Shown here: in pieces, positions 9,156 through 18,424 of the stretch
How the letters are laid out: each line of letters starts with the position of its first letter
Numbering within the stretch: position 1 is the first letter of the stretch
From: Hyphomicrobiales bacterium
Lineage (GTDB): Bacteria > Pseudomonadota > Alphaproteobacteria > Rhizobiales > Rhizobiaceae
Length of the DNA: 64,000 nt
Assembly: GCA_900469955.1 (NCBI GenBank)
Contig: UBYX01000013.1
Span: forward strand, 1 to 64,000
Direction: 5' to 3'
Translations under genes and position numbers: made by a program
The notes under the pieces: model-generated
What the model was told of the DNA's origin: nothing
Seen by the model: the letters and a program-made list of their open reading frames with translations, nothing else
Database searches by the model: none

Positions 9156-10202
9156 TCAGGCCGCCAGCGAGGCGATGTCGATGACGAAGCGATAGCGCAC
9201 GTCGCTCTTGATGACGCGCTCGTAAGCTTCGTTGATGTCCTGGATATTGATCTTCTCGATCTCCGACGTGATGCCGTGCTCGCCGCAGAAATCCAGCATT
9301 TCCTGGGTTTCCTTGATGGAGCCGATCATCGAGCCCGAAAGGCTCTTGCGGCCGGCGATGACCGAGAAGGCATGGACCGGGACCGCGTGTTCCGGAACGC
9401 CGACCAGGACCATTGAGCCGTCGAACTTCAGGAGGCCGAGATAGGCGTTCCAGTCGATCGTCGTGCCGACCGTGCAGATGATCAGGTCGAACGTGCCGGC
9501 GAGCTTGGTGAAGGTCTCGGCGTCGCTCGTTGCATAATACTCCTTGGCGCCGAGCTTCAGGCCGTCTTCCTTCTTCGACAGCGTCTGGCTGAGCACGGTG
9601 ATATCGGCGCCCATGGCCGCGCCGAGCTTGACGCCCATATGGCCGAGGCCGCCCATGCCGACGATCGCGACCTTCATGCCGGGGCCGGCCTTCCAGTGGC
9701 GCAAGGGCGAGTAGAGCGTGATGCCGGCGCAAAGCAGCGGGGCGCCGGCGTCGAGGGGAATATTGTCCGGGAAGGAGAGGACATATCCCTCCTTGACGAC
9801 GATCTGGTCCGAATAACCGCCATAGGTCGGCGTCGTGCCATCAGCTTCGACATCGTTATAGGTCTGCACAAGGCCCGGCAGGAAATGTTCGTAATCGAGA
9901 TCGCGGGTGGCACATTGGGTGCAGGAATTCACGAAGCAGCCGACGCCGACGCGGTCGCCGACCTTGAATTTCGTGACTTTCGAGCCGACGGCCGAAACAA
10001 CTCCGGCCACTTCATGACCCGGCACCATCGGATAGCGCGAATTGCCCCATTCGTTGCGGGCCTGGTGGATGTCCGAATGGCAGACACCGCAATACTGCAC
10101 GGCGATGACGACGTCGTCGTCATTGGGTTCGCGGCGCTCGAAGGTGAAAGGCGTCAACGGTTTCGACGCGTCGGTTGCGGCATAGCCTTTTGCAATAGCC
10201 AT
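9156..10202 (-). CDS. Zinc-dependent alcohol dehydrogenase (MDR/CAD-type)
   Basis: A 348-residue medium-chain dehydrogenase/reductase that should interconvert alcohols and aldehydes with NAD(P)H. Catalytic zinc ligands are Cys41 (CGVCHSDIH), His63 ([10 protein letters not shown]) and the Cys of PLLCAGIT. The Rossmann motif is [10 protein letters not shown]. The structural-zinc lobe is incomplete: in [19 protein letters not shown] only Cys94 and Cys97 of the usual four remain, with Arg100 and Leu108 at the other two positions. Start ATG 10202 has GGAG 6 nt before it. The open frame continues five codons to 10217. It is divergent from the AraC regulator at 10391. Confidence 0.93.
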   Translation of the reverse strand: MAIAKGYAATDASKPLTPFTFERREPNDDDVVIAVQYCGVCHSDIHQARNEWGNSRYPMVPGHEVAGVVSAVGSKVTKFKVGDRVGVGCFVNSCTQCATRDLDYEHFLPGLVQTYNDVEADGTTPTYGGYSDQIVVKEGYVLSFPDNIPLDAGAPLLCAGITLYSPLRHWKAGPGMKVAIVGMGGLGHMGVKLGAAMGADITVLSQTLSKKEDGLKLGAKEYYATSDAETFTKLAGTFDLIICTVGTTIDWNAYLGLLKFDGSMVLVGVPEHAVPVHAFSVIAGRKSLSGSMIGSIKETQEMLDFCGEHGITSEIEKINIQDINEAYERVIKSDVRYRFVIDIASLAA

Positions 10203-10263
10203 GAAAACTCCGTTCATCTGTTGGGTTGGGAGGGGAGTTGGACGGGCGGACTATGCCTCCGGG

Positions 10264-10312
10264 TCTTGCAACAGCGTTAGAGCGATCCTGCGAGCTTTTT
10301 GCACGATCCTGC
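10264..10312. promoter_or_regulatory. Three phased TC(C/T)TGC repeats, candidate AraC-regulator sites
   Basis: In the 188-bp divergent region, CGATCCTGC occurs at 10283-10291 and again at 10304-10312, exactly 21 bp apart. A relaxed copy, GTCTTGCAAC, starts 22 bp before the first (10263). Direct repeats two helical turns apart are the usual binding pattern of AraC-family dimers. The likely binder is the product of the adjacent gene at 10391, and the targets are that gene and the dehydrogenase. Confidence 0.5.
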
Positions 10313-10390
10313 AAAAGTGATGGCCCGCCTGTTGGTTTCAGAGGCAAGTCGGCATAGGAAAAGCAGTCACCTGCTTATTCCGGAGGCTCC

Positions 10391-11293
10391 ATGACACTGC
10401 CGTTCAATCCCTATCACGAGGCGGCCTCGATTGCCGCGCGGCACGTTCAGAAGGACGGAGAGGTGTTTACGGCCATCGGAAACCTCGTGCTCGGCCGGCG
10501 GTCGGTCCCGACCGCACCGCTTTATATGGACTACCGGCCCTGCATCTGCCTGGTTTTGCAAGGCACCAAGAGCGTGAAGCTCGGGGACGAGACAATCGCG
10601 TATGGCGTGGGCGACTGTCTTCTCACCTCAATCGAATTACCGGTGACATCGCGCGTCACGGTCGCAAGCCCGGAAGTGCCGCACTTGTGTTTCGCCCTCG
10701 CAATTGATCCGGACGGGCTTTCCGCCCTCCTGGAGCGGGTCGACGTTCCACGGCCGAGTTCCGGCACCGACGCCATGCGCGGCATCGTCGCCAATGTCGC
10801 AACGCCCGAACTGCTTGATGCCGCGACGCGGTTGCTCCGACTGCTCGACCGGCCTGCGGATATTGCAGCCATGGCGCCGCTCATCGAGCAGGAAATCATT
10901 TATCGCGTTCTCTCCGGTCCGGACGGGCCGCGGCTGCTGCATATCGCGACGTCGGAGAGCCGCAGCAACCGCATCGCCCGAGCCGTCGCCTGGCTGCGCG
11001 CCAATTTCCATCGCACGCTGCGGATCGAGGACCTGGCTGACCATGTCGGCATGAGTCCGTCTTCGCTGCACCACCATTTCAAGTCGGTGACGGCAATGAC
11101 GCCGGTGCAGTTCCAGAAGAAGCTGCGCCTGCACGAGGCGCGGCGGTTGATGCTGCTGGAGGGACTCGATGTCGGCAGCGCCGGCCACCGGGTCGGCTAC
11201 CAGAGCCCGTCGCAGTTCAGCCGCGAATACAGCCGGCTCTATGGCGTGTCTCCACTGCGTGACGTAGGTGCGATGCTGGCTGTCGCGGAATAA
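10391..11293 (+). CDS. AraC-family transcriptional regulator (AraC_N type)
   Basis: A 300-residue DNA-binding regulator. The N-terminal part (residues 30-180) is an AraC_N/type I sensor domain, recognised by CICLVLQGTKSVKLGDETIAYGVGD. The C-terminal part (about 195-290) has two helix-turn-helix motifs: IEDLADHVGMSPSSLHHHFK and GSAGHRVGYQSPSQFSREYSR. In many proteobacteria this type sits divergently beside an aldehyde reductase or alcohol dehydrogenase gene and activates it, as YqhC does yqhD. That is the arrangement here, so I infer control of the dehydrogenase at 9156. ATG has GGAGG 4 nt upstream. Confidence 0.92.
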   Translation: MTLPFNPYHEAASIAARHVQKDGEVFTAIGNLVLGRRSVPTAPLYMDYRPCICLVLQGTKSVKLGDETIAYGVGDCLLTSIELPVTSRVTVASPEVPHLCFALAIDPDGLSALLERVDVPRPSSGTDAMRGIVANVATPELLDAATRLLRLLDRPADIAAMAPLIEQEIIYRVLSGPDGPRLLHIATSESRSNRIARAVAWLRANFHRTLRIEDLADHVGMSPSSLHHHFKSVTAMTPVQFQKKLRLHEARRLMLLEGLDVGSAGHRVGYQSPSQFSREYSRLYGVSPLRDVGAMLAVAE

Positions 11294-11362
11294 CGAGTCC
11301 GAAACCGGGGATCAGCCGGTACATCGGCGCTTTGTCGTTGCCGCACTGGGCGAGCTTGAGCT

Positions 11363-11424
11363 GCTAGAGCGAGTGGTGTCCCCGATCGTTCGGGTGATCG
11401 CTTCGCGTTCGAGAAAGATCTAGC
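11363..11424. repeat. Nested inverted repeat in the AraC-TetR spacer
   Basis: Outer arms GCTAGA (11363-11368) and TCTAGC (11419-11424) enclose an inner hairpin CCCGA-TCGT-TCGGG (11381-11394, with the loop counted from the palindromic centre). The whole lies in the 236-bp gene-free spacer. It may be a transcription end for the AraC gene or a remnant of a small palindromic repeat element. No T run follows. Confidence 0.35.
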
Positions 11425-11464
11425 CTAAGTCCTTGATGGCCAGTCGTTGAAGAAAAGAACGGGC

Positions 11465-11492
11465 TTGACGATCGCGCCGGATGCTTTATAGG
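11465..11492 (+). promoter_or_regulatory. Putative sigma70 promoter of the tetR-ilvC unit
   Basis: TTGACG (11465-11470) and TATAGG (11487-11492) are separated by 16 bp and precede the TetR gene. A perfect 14-bp palindrome starts 7 bp after the -10 hexamer, where a bound repressor would block initiation. Confidence 0.55.
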
Positions 11493-11499
11493 CAGAACC

Positions 11500-11513
11500 G
11501 TACCGTACGGTAC
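11500..11513. promoter_or_regulatory. Perfect palindrome GTACCGTACGGTAC, probable TetR operator
   Basis: A 14-bp perfect palindrome sits just downstream of the predicted -10 and 17 bp before the GTG start of the TetR gene. Size, symmetry and position are those of TetR-family operators, so autorepression by the adjacent regulator is the simplest reading. Confidence 0.65.
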
Positions 11514-11529
11514 TGAAAGGAATCTACCC

Positions 11530-13265
<1,736 letters not shown>

Positions 13266-13285
13266 GATTTCCAGCTTTCAGACTG

Positions 13286-13325
13286 CGCCACGCATCGTGA
13301 TCGATGCGTGGCGTTTCCTTTTTCA
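13286..13325 (+). terminator. Intrinsic terminator of ilvC
   Basis: A 12-bp stem CGCCACGCATCG (13286-13297) / CGATGCGTGGCG (13302-13313) with a 4-nt loop is followed by TTTCCTTTTT. It overlaps the end of the convergent mutarotase gene. Confidence 0.9.
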
Positions 13326-13775
13326 GCCCGCAGGCGGCACCACGCCTTTCGTCAGGAGGAAGCAGCCGTAGAAGCGGGTTTCGCCGGTGGCGATGACGCA
13401 ATAGGTTTTCTTCGCCTGTTCATAGAAGGCGAAGCGCTCGATGCCGTACATGGGTGTTGATTTGCCTTCGACCGCGTCGATTTCCGCCTGGACTTCCTGC
13501 TGAGCTTGCGGGATCTCGCCGGGCGCGCCCATGACTTCCATTCGGCCGACGGATGGCCGGAGCGGCGTATCGAGAGGAAGAACGGAAAGGATCGCCTGCA
13601 TCGCTCGGGCGGCGGAAATATTGTCCATCCTGAGCAGCTTGCCGAGTGTCGTCTGCCGGGCGATCGCGTCGGCCGGGAAATTCGTGTCGACGAGAGCCAG
13701 GGTGTCTGCGTGTCCCATCGAACGCAGGGCGTGAAGCACATCGGCGTTCAACGCCGGATCGATGTTCTTGAGCAT
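13323..13775 (-). CDS. RbsD/FucU-family sugar mutarotase
   Basis: A 150-residue protein of the RbsD/FucU family, which interconverts sugar anomers (pyranose or alpha/beta forms of fucose, ribose and others). The catalytic-histidine region SMGHADTLALVD (His22) and the C-terminal block YGIERFAFYEQAKKTYCVIA with GCFLLTKGVV match FucU better than RbsD. No sugar transporter or fucose gene adjoins it. It is divergent from an aminotransferase, and its stop lies inside the terminator of ilvC. Substrate is therefore uncertain. Confidence 0.88.
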   Translation of the reverse strand: MLKNIDPALNADVLHALRSMGHADTLALVDTNFPADAIARQTTLGKLLRMDNISAARAMQAILSVLPLDTPLRPSVGRMEVMGAPGEIPQAQQEVQAEIDAVEGKSTPMYGIERFAFYEQAKKTYCVIATGETRFYGCFLLTKGVVPPAG

Positions 13776-13896
13776 GTTTTCCCTCCTCTAGAGCTGTCCG
13801 GATCCTGGTGAGTCCGACGGTGAAAACCTCTCTTTTCTTGGCTCTTCTGGCAAGCGCGTTCGGGCAATGCTAAACAAGAGAAAACCGGGAAAAACC

Positions 13897-13923
13897 CGAT
13901 AGGTCAGTATTGCTGACCTATCG
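13897..13923. promoter_or_regulatory. Perfect inverted repeat CGATAGGTCAG-N5-CTGACCTATCG
   Basis: Arms of 11 bp at 13897-13907 and 13913-13923 flank TATTG. The element lies in the 199-bp divergent region between the mutarotase and aminotransferase genes, 52 bp before the aminotransferase start. Perfect symmetry and position indicate an operator for a dimeric repressor or activator. No regulator gene adjoins, so the binder is unknown (GntR or Lrp types are possible). Confidence 0.65.
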
Positions 13924-13974
13924 ATCTTTGTGTAAAGATCGGACATAGAAAGTTGAAATAAGAGGAAACATTCC

Positions 13975-15201
13975 GTGCTTGATTGGGAACATATCTTCGC
14001 CACGCGCTCCGGCCGTATGCGCGCTTCGGAAATTCGGGAACTGCTGAAGCTGCTCGACCAGCCCGACATCATCTCGTTCGCGGGCGGCATTCCGGATCCG
14101 GCGCTGTTTCCGGATGCGGCTTTCAAGGATGCCTATTCGGACATTTTCTCAAGTGCGCAGGTCGGGTCGGCGCTGCAATATTCGGTCAGCGAAGGCTACA
14201 AGCCGCTGCGGGAATGGATCGCCCGCGACGTCGCCAAGATCGGCATCGATTGTACCCCCGACAACGTCTTCATCACCTCTGGTTCCCAGCAGGCGCTCGA
14301 TTATCTCGGCAAGCTGTTCCTGTCGCCGAAGGATACGGCGCTCGTCACCTGGCCGACCTATCTCGGCGCGCTTTCGGCCTTCAACGCCTATGAGCCGAAT
14401 TACGACCAGCTGTCGTTGAACGGCAACCGCACGCCGGGGGCCTATCGCGACACCGCGGCGAAGGCAGGCGGTGCCGTCAAGTTCGCCTATCTGTCTGCCG
14501 ATTTTTCCAATCCGACCGGCGAGACGATCGAGCTGGCGGGTCGCGAAAAGCTGCTGGCGCTGGCCGACGAACTCGATATCGCGATCCTCGAGGACGCCGC
14601 CTATCAGCACCTGCGTTATGACGGACAGGCCATTCCTCCGATTATGGCGCTCGATATTGCCCGCAACGGCGGCATCGAGAACACGCGCACCATCTACTGC
14701 GGCAGCTTCTCGAAGACGCTGGCGCCGGGCCTGCGTGTCGGTTTCGTGGTCGCGGCGATGCCGGTCATCCGAAAGCTGGTTCTGATGAAACAGGCCGCCG
14801 ACCTGCATTCCTCGACGATCAACCAGATCGCTATCGAGCACGTCGCCTCGCGCGGTTTCGACGCCCAGGTTGCGAAGATAAAGGCCGTCTACAGCAAGCG
14901 CCGCGATGCGATGCTGGCGGCACTCGACAAATACATGCCGAAGAACACCACCTGGACCCGTCCCGAAGGCGGCATGTTCGTGTGGGTCACGTTGCCGGAA
15001 GGCATGGACGGCGCTGAGCTGCTGGCGAAATCGATTGCCACGGAAAAAGTCGCCTTCGTGCCAGGCAAGGCGTTTTACGCGGACGGCAGGAATGCCAATA
15101 CGCTGCGCATGAGCTTCTCCTGCGCCGACGAGGCGATGATCGACGAAGGTATCAAGCGACTCGGCCGCCTGATCTCCAACGCAATCCGAGCGGCGGCCTG
15201 A
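13975..15201 (+). CDS. PLP-dependent aminotransferase, class I/II (2-aminoadipate/aromatic type)
   Basis: A 408-residue fold-type I aminotransferase. The PLP lysine is in GSFSKTLAPGLRVGF (near residue 248). The cofactor-ring Asp is in LEDAAYQHLRYD. The glycine-rich phosphate site is ITSGSQQALD. The arginine that binds the substrate carboxylate is in NTLRMSFS. The closest family memory is the LysN/AroH-like group of 2-aminoadipate and aromatic aminotransferases annotated in rhizobia. It is not a MocR fusion, since no N-terminal HTH is present. GTG start has AGAGGA upstream. A terminator follows at 15222. Confidence 0.9.
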   Translation: MLDWEHIFATRSGRMRASEIRELLKLLDQPDIISFAGGIPDPALFPDAAFKDAYSDIFSSAQVGSALQYSVSEGYKPLREWIARDVAKIGIDCTPDNVFITSGSQQALDYLGKLFLSPKDTALVTWPTYLGALSAFNAYEPNYDQLSLNGNRTPGAYRDTAAKAGGAVKFAYLSADFSNPTGETIELAGREKLLALADELDIAILEDAAYQHLRYDGQAIPPIMALDIARNGGIENTRTIYCGSFSKTLAPGLRVGFVVAAMPVIRKLVLMKQAADLHSSTINQIAIEHVASRGFDAQVAKIKAVYSKRRDAMLAALDKYMPKNTTWTRPEGGMFVWVTLPEGMDGAELLAKSIATEKVAFVPGKAFYADGRNANTLRMSFSCADEAMIDEGIKRLGRLISNAIRAAA

Positions 15202-15221
15202 ACTCTACAGCCTTATCCAGC

Positions 15222-15253
15222 AAAAAGCCTGCCGCAGAACGGCAGGCTTTTTT
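15222..15253. terminator. Bidirectional intrinsic terminator
   Basis: Stem AAAAAGCCTGCCG (15222-15234) / CGGCAGGCTTTTT (15240-15252) with loop CAGAA serves both the aminotransferase and the convergent channel gene, since T runs are produced on both strands. Confidence 0.93.
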
Positions 15254-15285
15254 ATTGGCGGCTCCCTTATTCGTTGCTCACCCGA

Positions 15286-17187
15286 TTAGTCGGCGGCAAG
15301 AACGATGAGCATGTCGTTGTCGATATAGGTGATCTTCTCCGATCGATTCGGATTGACGACGACGCCGCCTAGATTGCGGATATCCGGATCATCCGCCCGC
15401 TGGCGGCGATAACCGAGCGCCACTTCTCCCCGCCGCAGGGCCGCAAGCCCCACCGTGAAGAAGTTCACCGGCTTGGAGATGTCGACGTAGTCGCTCATCG
15501 GCCGCATGTAGATCTCCGACCCGGCCTCATCCAGAAGCTCGTCGAAGATTGCCGCCATGGATTCGTTTTCCGAAGCCTGGGCGAGCATCAGACTGACCAG
15601 CTTGTTGCTGACCACGAAATCCTCGGCGCGAGTGACTTCCGCAAGCTCCCGGTTGCGCACGTCGATCATCTCGCTGACGACGCTGATATGCTTTTCGGCT
15701 TTTTCGCCGATCTTGCGCAGCTGCAGGAGTGTAATCAGCGTGCGCGTATCGGCTGATTGAGCAGTCATGTCGTCGCTGTAGCCGAGCACCAGGACATGGT
15801 CGAACGAGGGGATATCGAGGTCGTCCAGCGCGCGGCGGCTGCTGGTGTCGATCACCCGGGGCTGGACGGTCAGGAGGGCCGGATCGAGTTTCAGGGCGGC
15901 GACCTCGTTTTCGAATTCCGGCGTATCGGCTGCGATCGTGAGCTGCGAGCCGGGCGCCACGTAACGGGCAAGCTCGGTCGCAATGATCGGTCCGCGGCGG
16001 TTCCAACCGAGGATAAGGGTGCGTTCTGCCGTCTTGCCGCGCTTGATGATCGGCCGGATGGCATTCTTGTCGATACCCATGTCGCCGGTCCAGGTTTTGA
16101 TCGAGGCGTCATCCTCCGAAATGATCACGGCGCGTTCCCCGGGCACGATCACCCGGTTCGGGTTGGGGTTGAGATGGATCGCACCGTCCGTATCGCAGAG
16201 ACCGATCAGGGTGCTGTTGTCGTAGGCGAGTACGGCATTGCCGAAGGATTTGCCGACGATATCCGGCTGGTCCAGCGTGTAGATTTCGCAGCCGTCAAAG
16301 TCGAGGAGTTCGGAATAGACGGCACTCAATCCCGCCTGGCGGCTGGTATGGACGACAATGCGGGCGATAAGGTCGTCGGCAAGGACCAGCTGCATTTCCC
16401 CGCCGCCGACGATACGGGCGACTTCTGCATTATCGGCATCGCGGATTTCGGCAGCGATCATGTATTTTTCGACGCGGCGATTGGGATCGTTCACCAGTGC
16501 AAGGACAGTCTTAATGACCTGCGAGTCGGCATCGTCACCGTCCGGGGACAGGACGATGATCGAACGGGATGTCTGTGGGTTGACGATGCTGAGATCGTAG
16601 AGATCGGTCGGATCGCCGCTGCGGCAGATGATCTTGGTGTTCTTGCGGTCGGCGACCTTGGCGGCGATCTCGTCCTCCATCTCCACCTTGTCCTTGTTCG
16701 CCATGATGACGATGCGCGGATTGCGGCGGCTCTGGTTGGCGATGATCAACTCGGAGATGACATCGAAAATCGACGGCGACCAGTTGAGGATGATCGTATG
16801 CTCGGTCTCCAGAACACGAGAGCGCCCCTTGCGCAGCTCGTCGAGCTTTTCTTCGAGACCGGAACTGATGACACCGATAAGCGCCGAGAAGACGAAGATC
16901 CCCGCGAGCGTTACCAGCAGCATGATGAGGCGGAAGTTCCAGCCCTGGTCGGCGCCCATCGTGCCTGCGTCGAAGGTGCGCATCAGCGATTCCCACGCGC
17001 CCTCGATGAAACCCATCGGCTCTCCGCCCTCCGGCGCGATGCCCGTCAGCGAGAGGAAAAGACCTGCCAGGATGATGACGATCAACGAAATCAGTGCCAG
17101 CCAGCCGATCAGCGCGATCGCGCCTCCGGCCATGCTCTTGTCGAACTCATAGCGCAGCCGTGCGCCCCAGTGCTCGCGACTTTTCAT
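15286..17187 (-). CDS. CASTOR/POLLUX-family ion channel with RCK-like domains
   Basis: A 633-residue membrane protein. Two hydrophobic helices (about residues 20-50 and 88-112) flank a pore-like segment MRTFDAGTMGADQGW. Two RCK-like nucleotide-binding repeats fill the long cytoplasmic part (about 125-360 and 385-600). These features are those of the CASTOR/POLLUX/DMI1 family. In legumes this family forms nuclear-envelope cation channels needed for symbiotic calcium spiking. The bacterial homologues are of unknown role. ATG 17187 with GGGG 7 nt upstream is preferred over TTG 17202. The gene stands alone. Confidence 0.85.
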   Translation of the reverse strand: MKSREHWGARLRYEFDKSMAGGAIALIGWLALISLIVIILAGLFLSLTGIAPEGGEPMGFIEGAWESLMRTFDAGTMGADQGWNFRLIMLLVTLAGIFVFSALIGVISSGLEEKLDELRKGRSRVLETEHTIILNWSPSIFDVISELIIANQSRRNPRIVIMANKDKVEMEDEIAAKVADRKNTKIICRSGDPTDLYDLSIVNPQTSRSIIVLSPDGDDADSQVIKTVLALVNDPNRRVEKYMIAAEIRDADNAEVARIVGGGEMQLVLADDLIARIVVHTSRQAGLSAVYSELLDFDGCEIYTLDQPDIVGKSFGNAVLAYDNSTLIGLCDTDGAIHLNPNPNRVIVPGERAVIISEDDASIKTWTGDMGIDKNAIRPIIKRGKTAERTLILGWNRRGPIIATELARYVAPGSQLTIAADTPEFENEVAALKLDPALLTVQPRVIDTSSRRALDDLDIPSFDHVLVLGYSDDMTAQSADTRTLITLLQLRKIGEKAEKHISVVSEMIDVRNRELAEVTRAEDFVVSNKLVSLMLAQASENESMAAIFDELLDEAGSEIYMRPMSDYVDISKPVNFFTVGLAALRRGEVALGYRRQRADDPDIRNLGGVVVNPNRSEKITYIDNDMLIVLAAD

Positions 17188-17361
17188 CTTGTGCCCCCGC
17201 AATATTACCCCATGCAGGGCATGGCAGGATTTGTGAATGAATACAATTGCGAGCGACTTCGGTATGAAGCCTCGCCACAGGAAAAGTATTGATAAAGTAA
17301 ATTTCCGCGTTCGCGGTGGAATTGGAGGTTGGTGCGGTGAAAGCTTGAAGTTTCTCCAAAG

Positions 17362-17379
17362 CTGTCACATGGCTGTCAA
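17362..17379 (+). promoter_or_regulatory. Pho box (PhoB-binding site)
   Basis: CTGTCAC (17362-17368), ATGG, then CTGTCAA (17373-17379) form 7-bp direct repeats with an 11-bp period. This matches the PhoB consensus CTGTCAT-N4-CTGTCAT at six of seven positions in each arm. It sits 50 bp before the binding-protein start, with a possible -10 (TTATCG, 17390-17395) 10 bp downstream, where activator sites stand in for the -35. Confidence 0.75.
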
Positions 17380-17428
17380 TCTGGAATGCTTATCGTCCGC
17401 CGCTTATCTTCGAACAGGGACGCCCGCG

Positions 17429-18412
17429 ATGAAAAACCTTCTCTCCGCTTTCACGGCCCTCGTGGCTTTCGGCATGCTTGCCGGCGCTGCCGAGGCCGCC
17501 GATCTCGTGGTTTATACAAGCCAACCGAACGAGGACGCTCAGGCGACCGTCGATGGCTTCAAGGCTGCCAATCCGGGGCTCGACGTGCAGTGGGTGCGCG
17601 ATGGAACGCCGCAGATCATGGCCAAGCTGAATGCCGAGATCCAGGCCGGCAACCCGGCCGCCGACGTTCTGCTGATCGCCGACACCGTTACCCTAGAGCG
17701 GATGAAGCAGGCCGGCCAGCTGTTGGCCTATAAGTCGCCGGAAGCCGCCAATTTCGACGCGAGCCTCTACGACGCCGACGGCTATTACTACTCCACCAAG
17801 CTGATCACCACCGGCATCATGTACAACACCCAGGCTGCCATGAAGCCCGCGAGCTGGGCGGATCTGGCAAAGCCTGAAGCCAAGGGCCTGATCGCCATGC
17901 CGAGCCCGCTTGCGTCCGGTGCCGCGCTGATTCACGCTCAGACGCTTGCGGGCGTTCAGGGTCTCGGCTGGGACTATTACACGCAGCTCAAGGCGAATGG
18001 CGCGATCGCTGCCGGCGGCAATGGTGCGGTCTTGAAGTCCGTAGCCTCGGGCGAGAAGGCCTACGGTGTGGTCGTCGATTATCTGCCGATCCGTGAAAAG
18101 GCCAAGGGCGCACCGGTCGAGTTTGTCTTCCCGAAGGAAGGTGTTTCCGCCGTGACGGAACCGGCTGCGATCCTTGCTTCCACAAAGCACGCGGACGCTG
18201 CCAAGAAGTTCATCGACTATCTTCTCTCCGAAAACGGCCAGAAGGTTGCGGCAAAGCTTGGCTACATTCCGGCCCGCAAGGGCGTCGATCTGCCGGCCGG
18301 TTACCCGCCCCGCGATCAGATCAAGATCCTGCCGATCAAGGCGTCGGAAGCGCTCAAGAACTCGGAGAAAGACGTCAAAACCTTCTCGGATATCTTCGGC
18401 ATCAAAGGCTGA
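17429..18412 (+). CDS. ABC transporter periplasmic binding protein (AfuA/FbpA/phosphonate type)
   Basis: A 327-residue extracellular solute-binding protein of the bacterial family 1 fold. The signal peptide MKNLLSAFTALVAFGMLAG ends at AEA-ADL (near residue 22). The body begins DLVVYTSQPNEDAQATVDGF, as in Fe(III)-binding FbpA/AfuA proteins and in 2-aminoethylphosphonate receptors. The paired C-terminal tyrosines that bind iron in FbpA are not clear here. The upstream Pho box argues for a phosphorus compound. The frame is open upstream to 17237, but ATG 17429 gives the signal peptide. It begins a three-gene importer operon. Confidence 0.88.
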   Translation: MKNLLSAFTALVAFGMLAGAAEAADLVVYTSQPNEDAQATVDGFKAANPGLDVQWVRDGTPQIMAKLNAEIQAGNPAADVLLIADTVTLERMKQAGQLLAYKSPEAANFDASLYDADGYYYSTKLITTGIMYNTQAAMKPASWADLAKPEAKGLIAMPSPLASGAALIHAQTLAGVQGLGWDYYTQLKANGAIAAGGNGAVLKSVASGEKAYGVVVDYLPIREKAKGAPVEFVFPKEGVSAVTEPAAILASTKHADAAKKFIDYLLSENGQKVAAKLGYIPARKGVDLPAGYPPRDQIKILPIKASEALKNSEKDVKTFSDIFGIKG

Positions 18413-18424
18413 TATAAGCGCCTT

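Noticed and set aside
15757..17292. 511-codon open frame opposite the CASTOR-like gene
   Set aside because: Antisense shadow; composition follows the real gene read backward.
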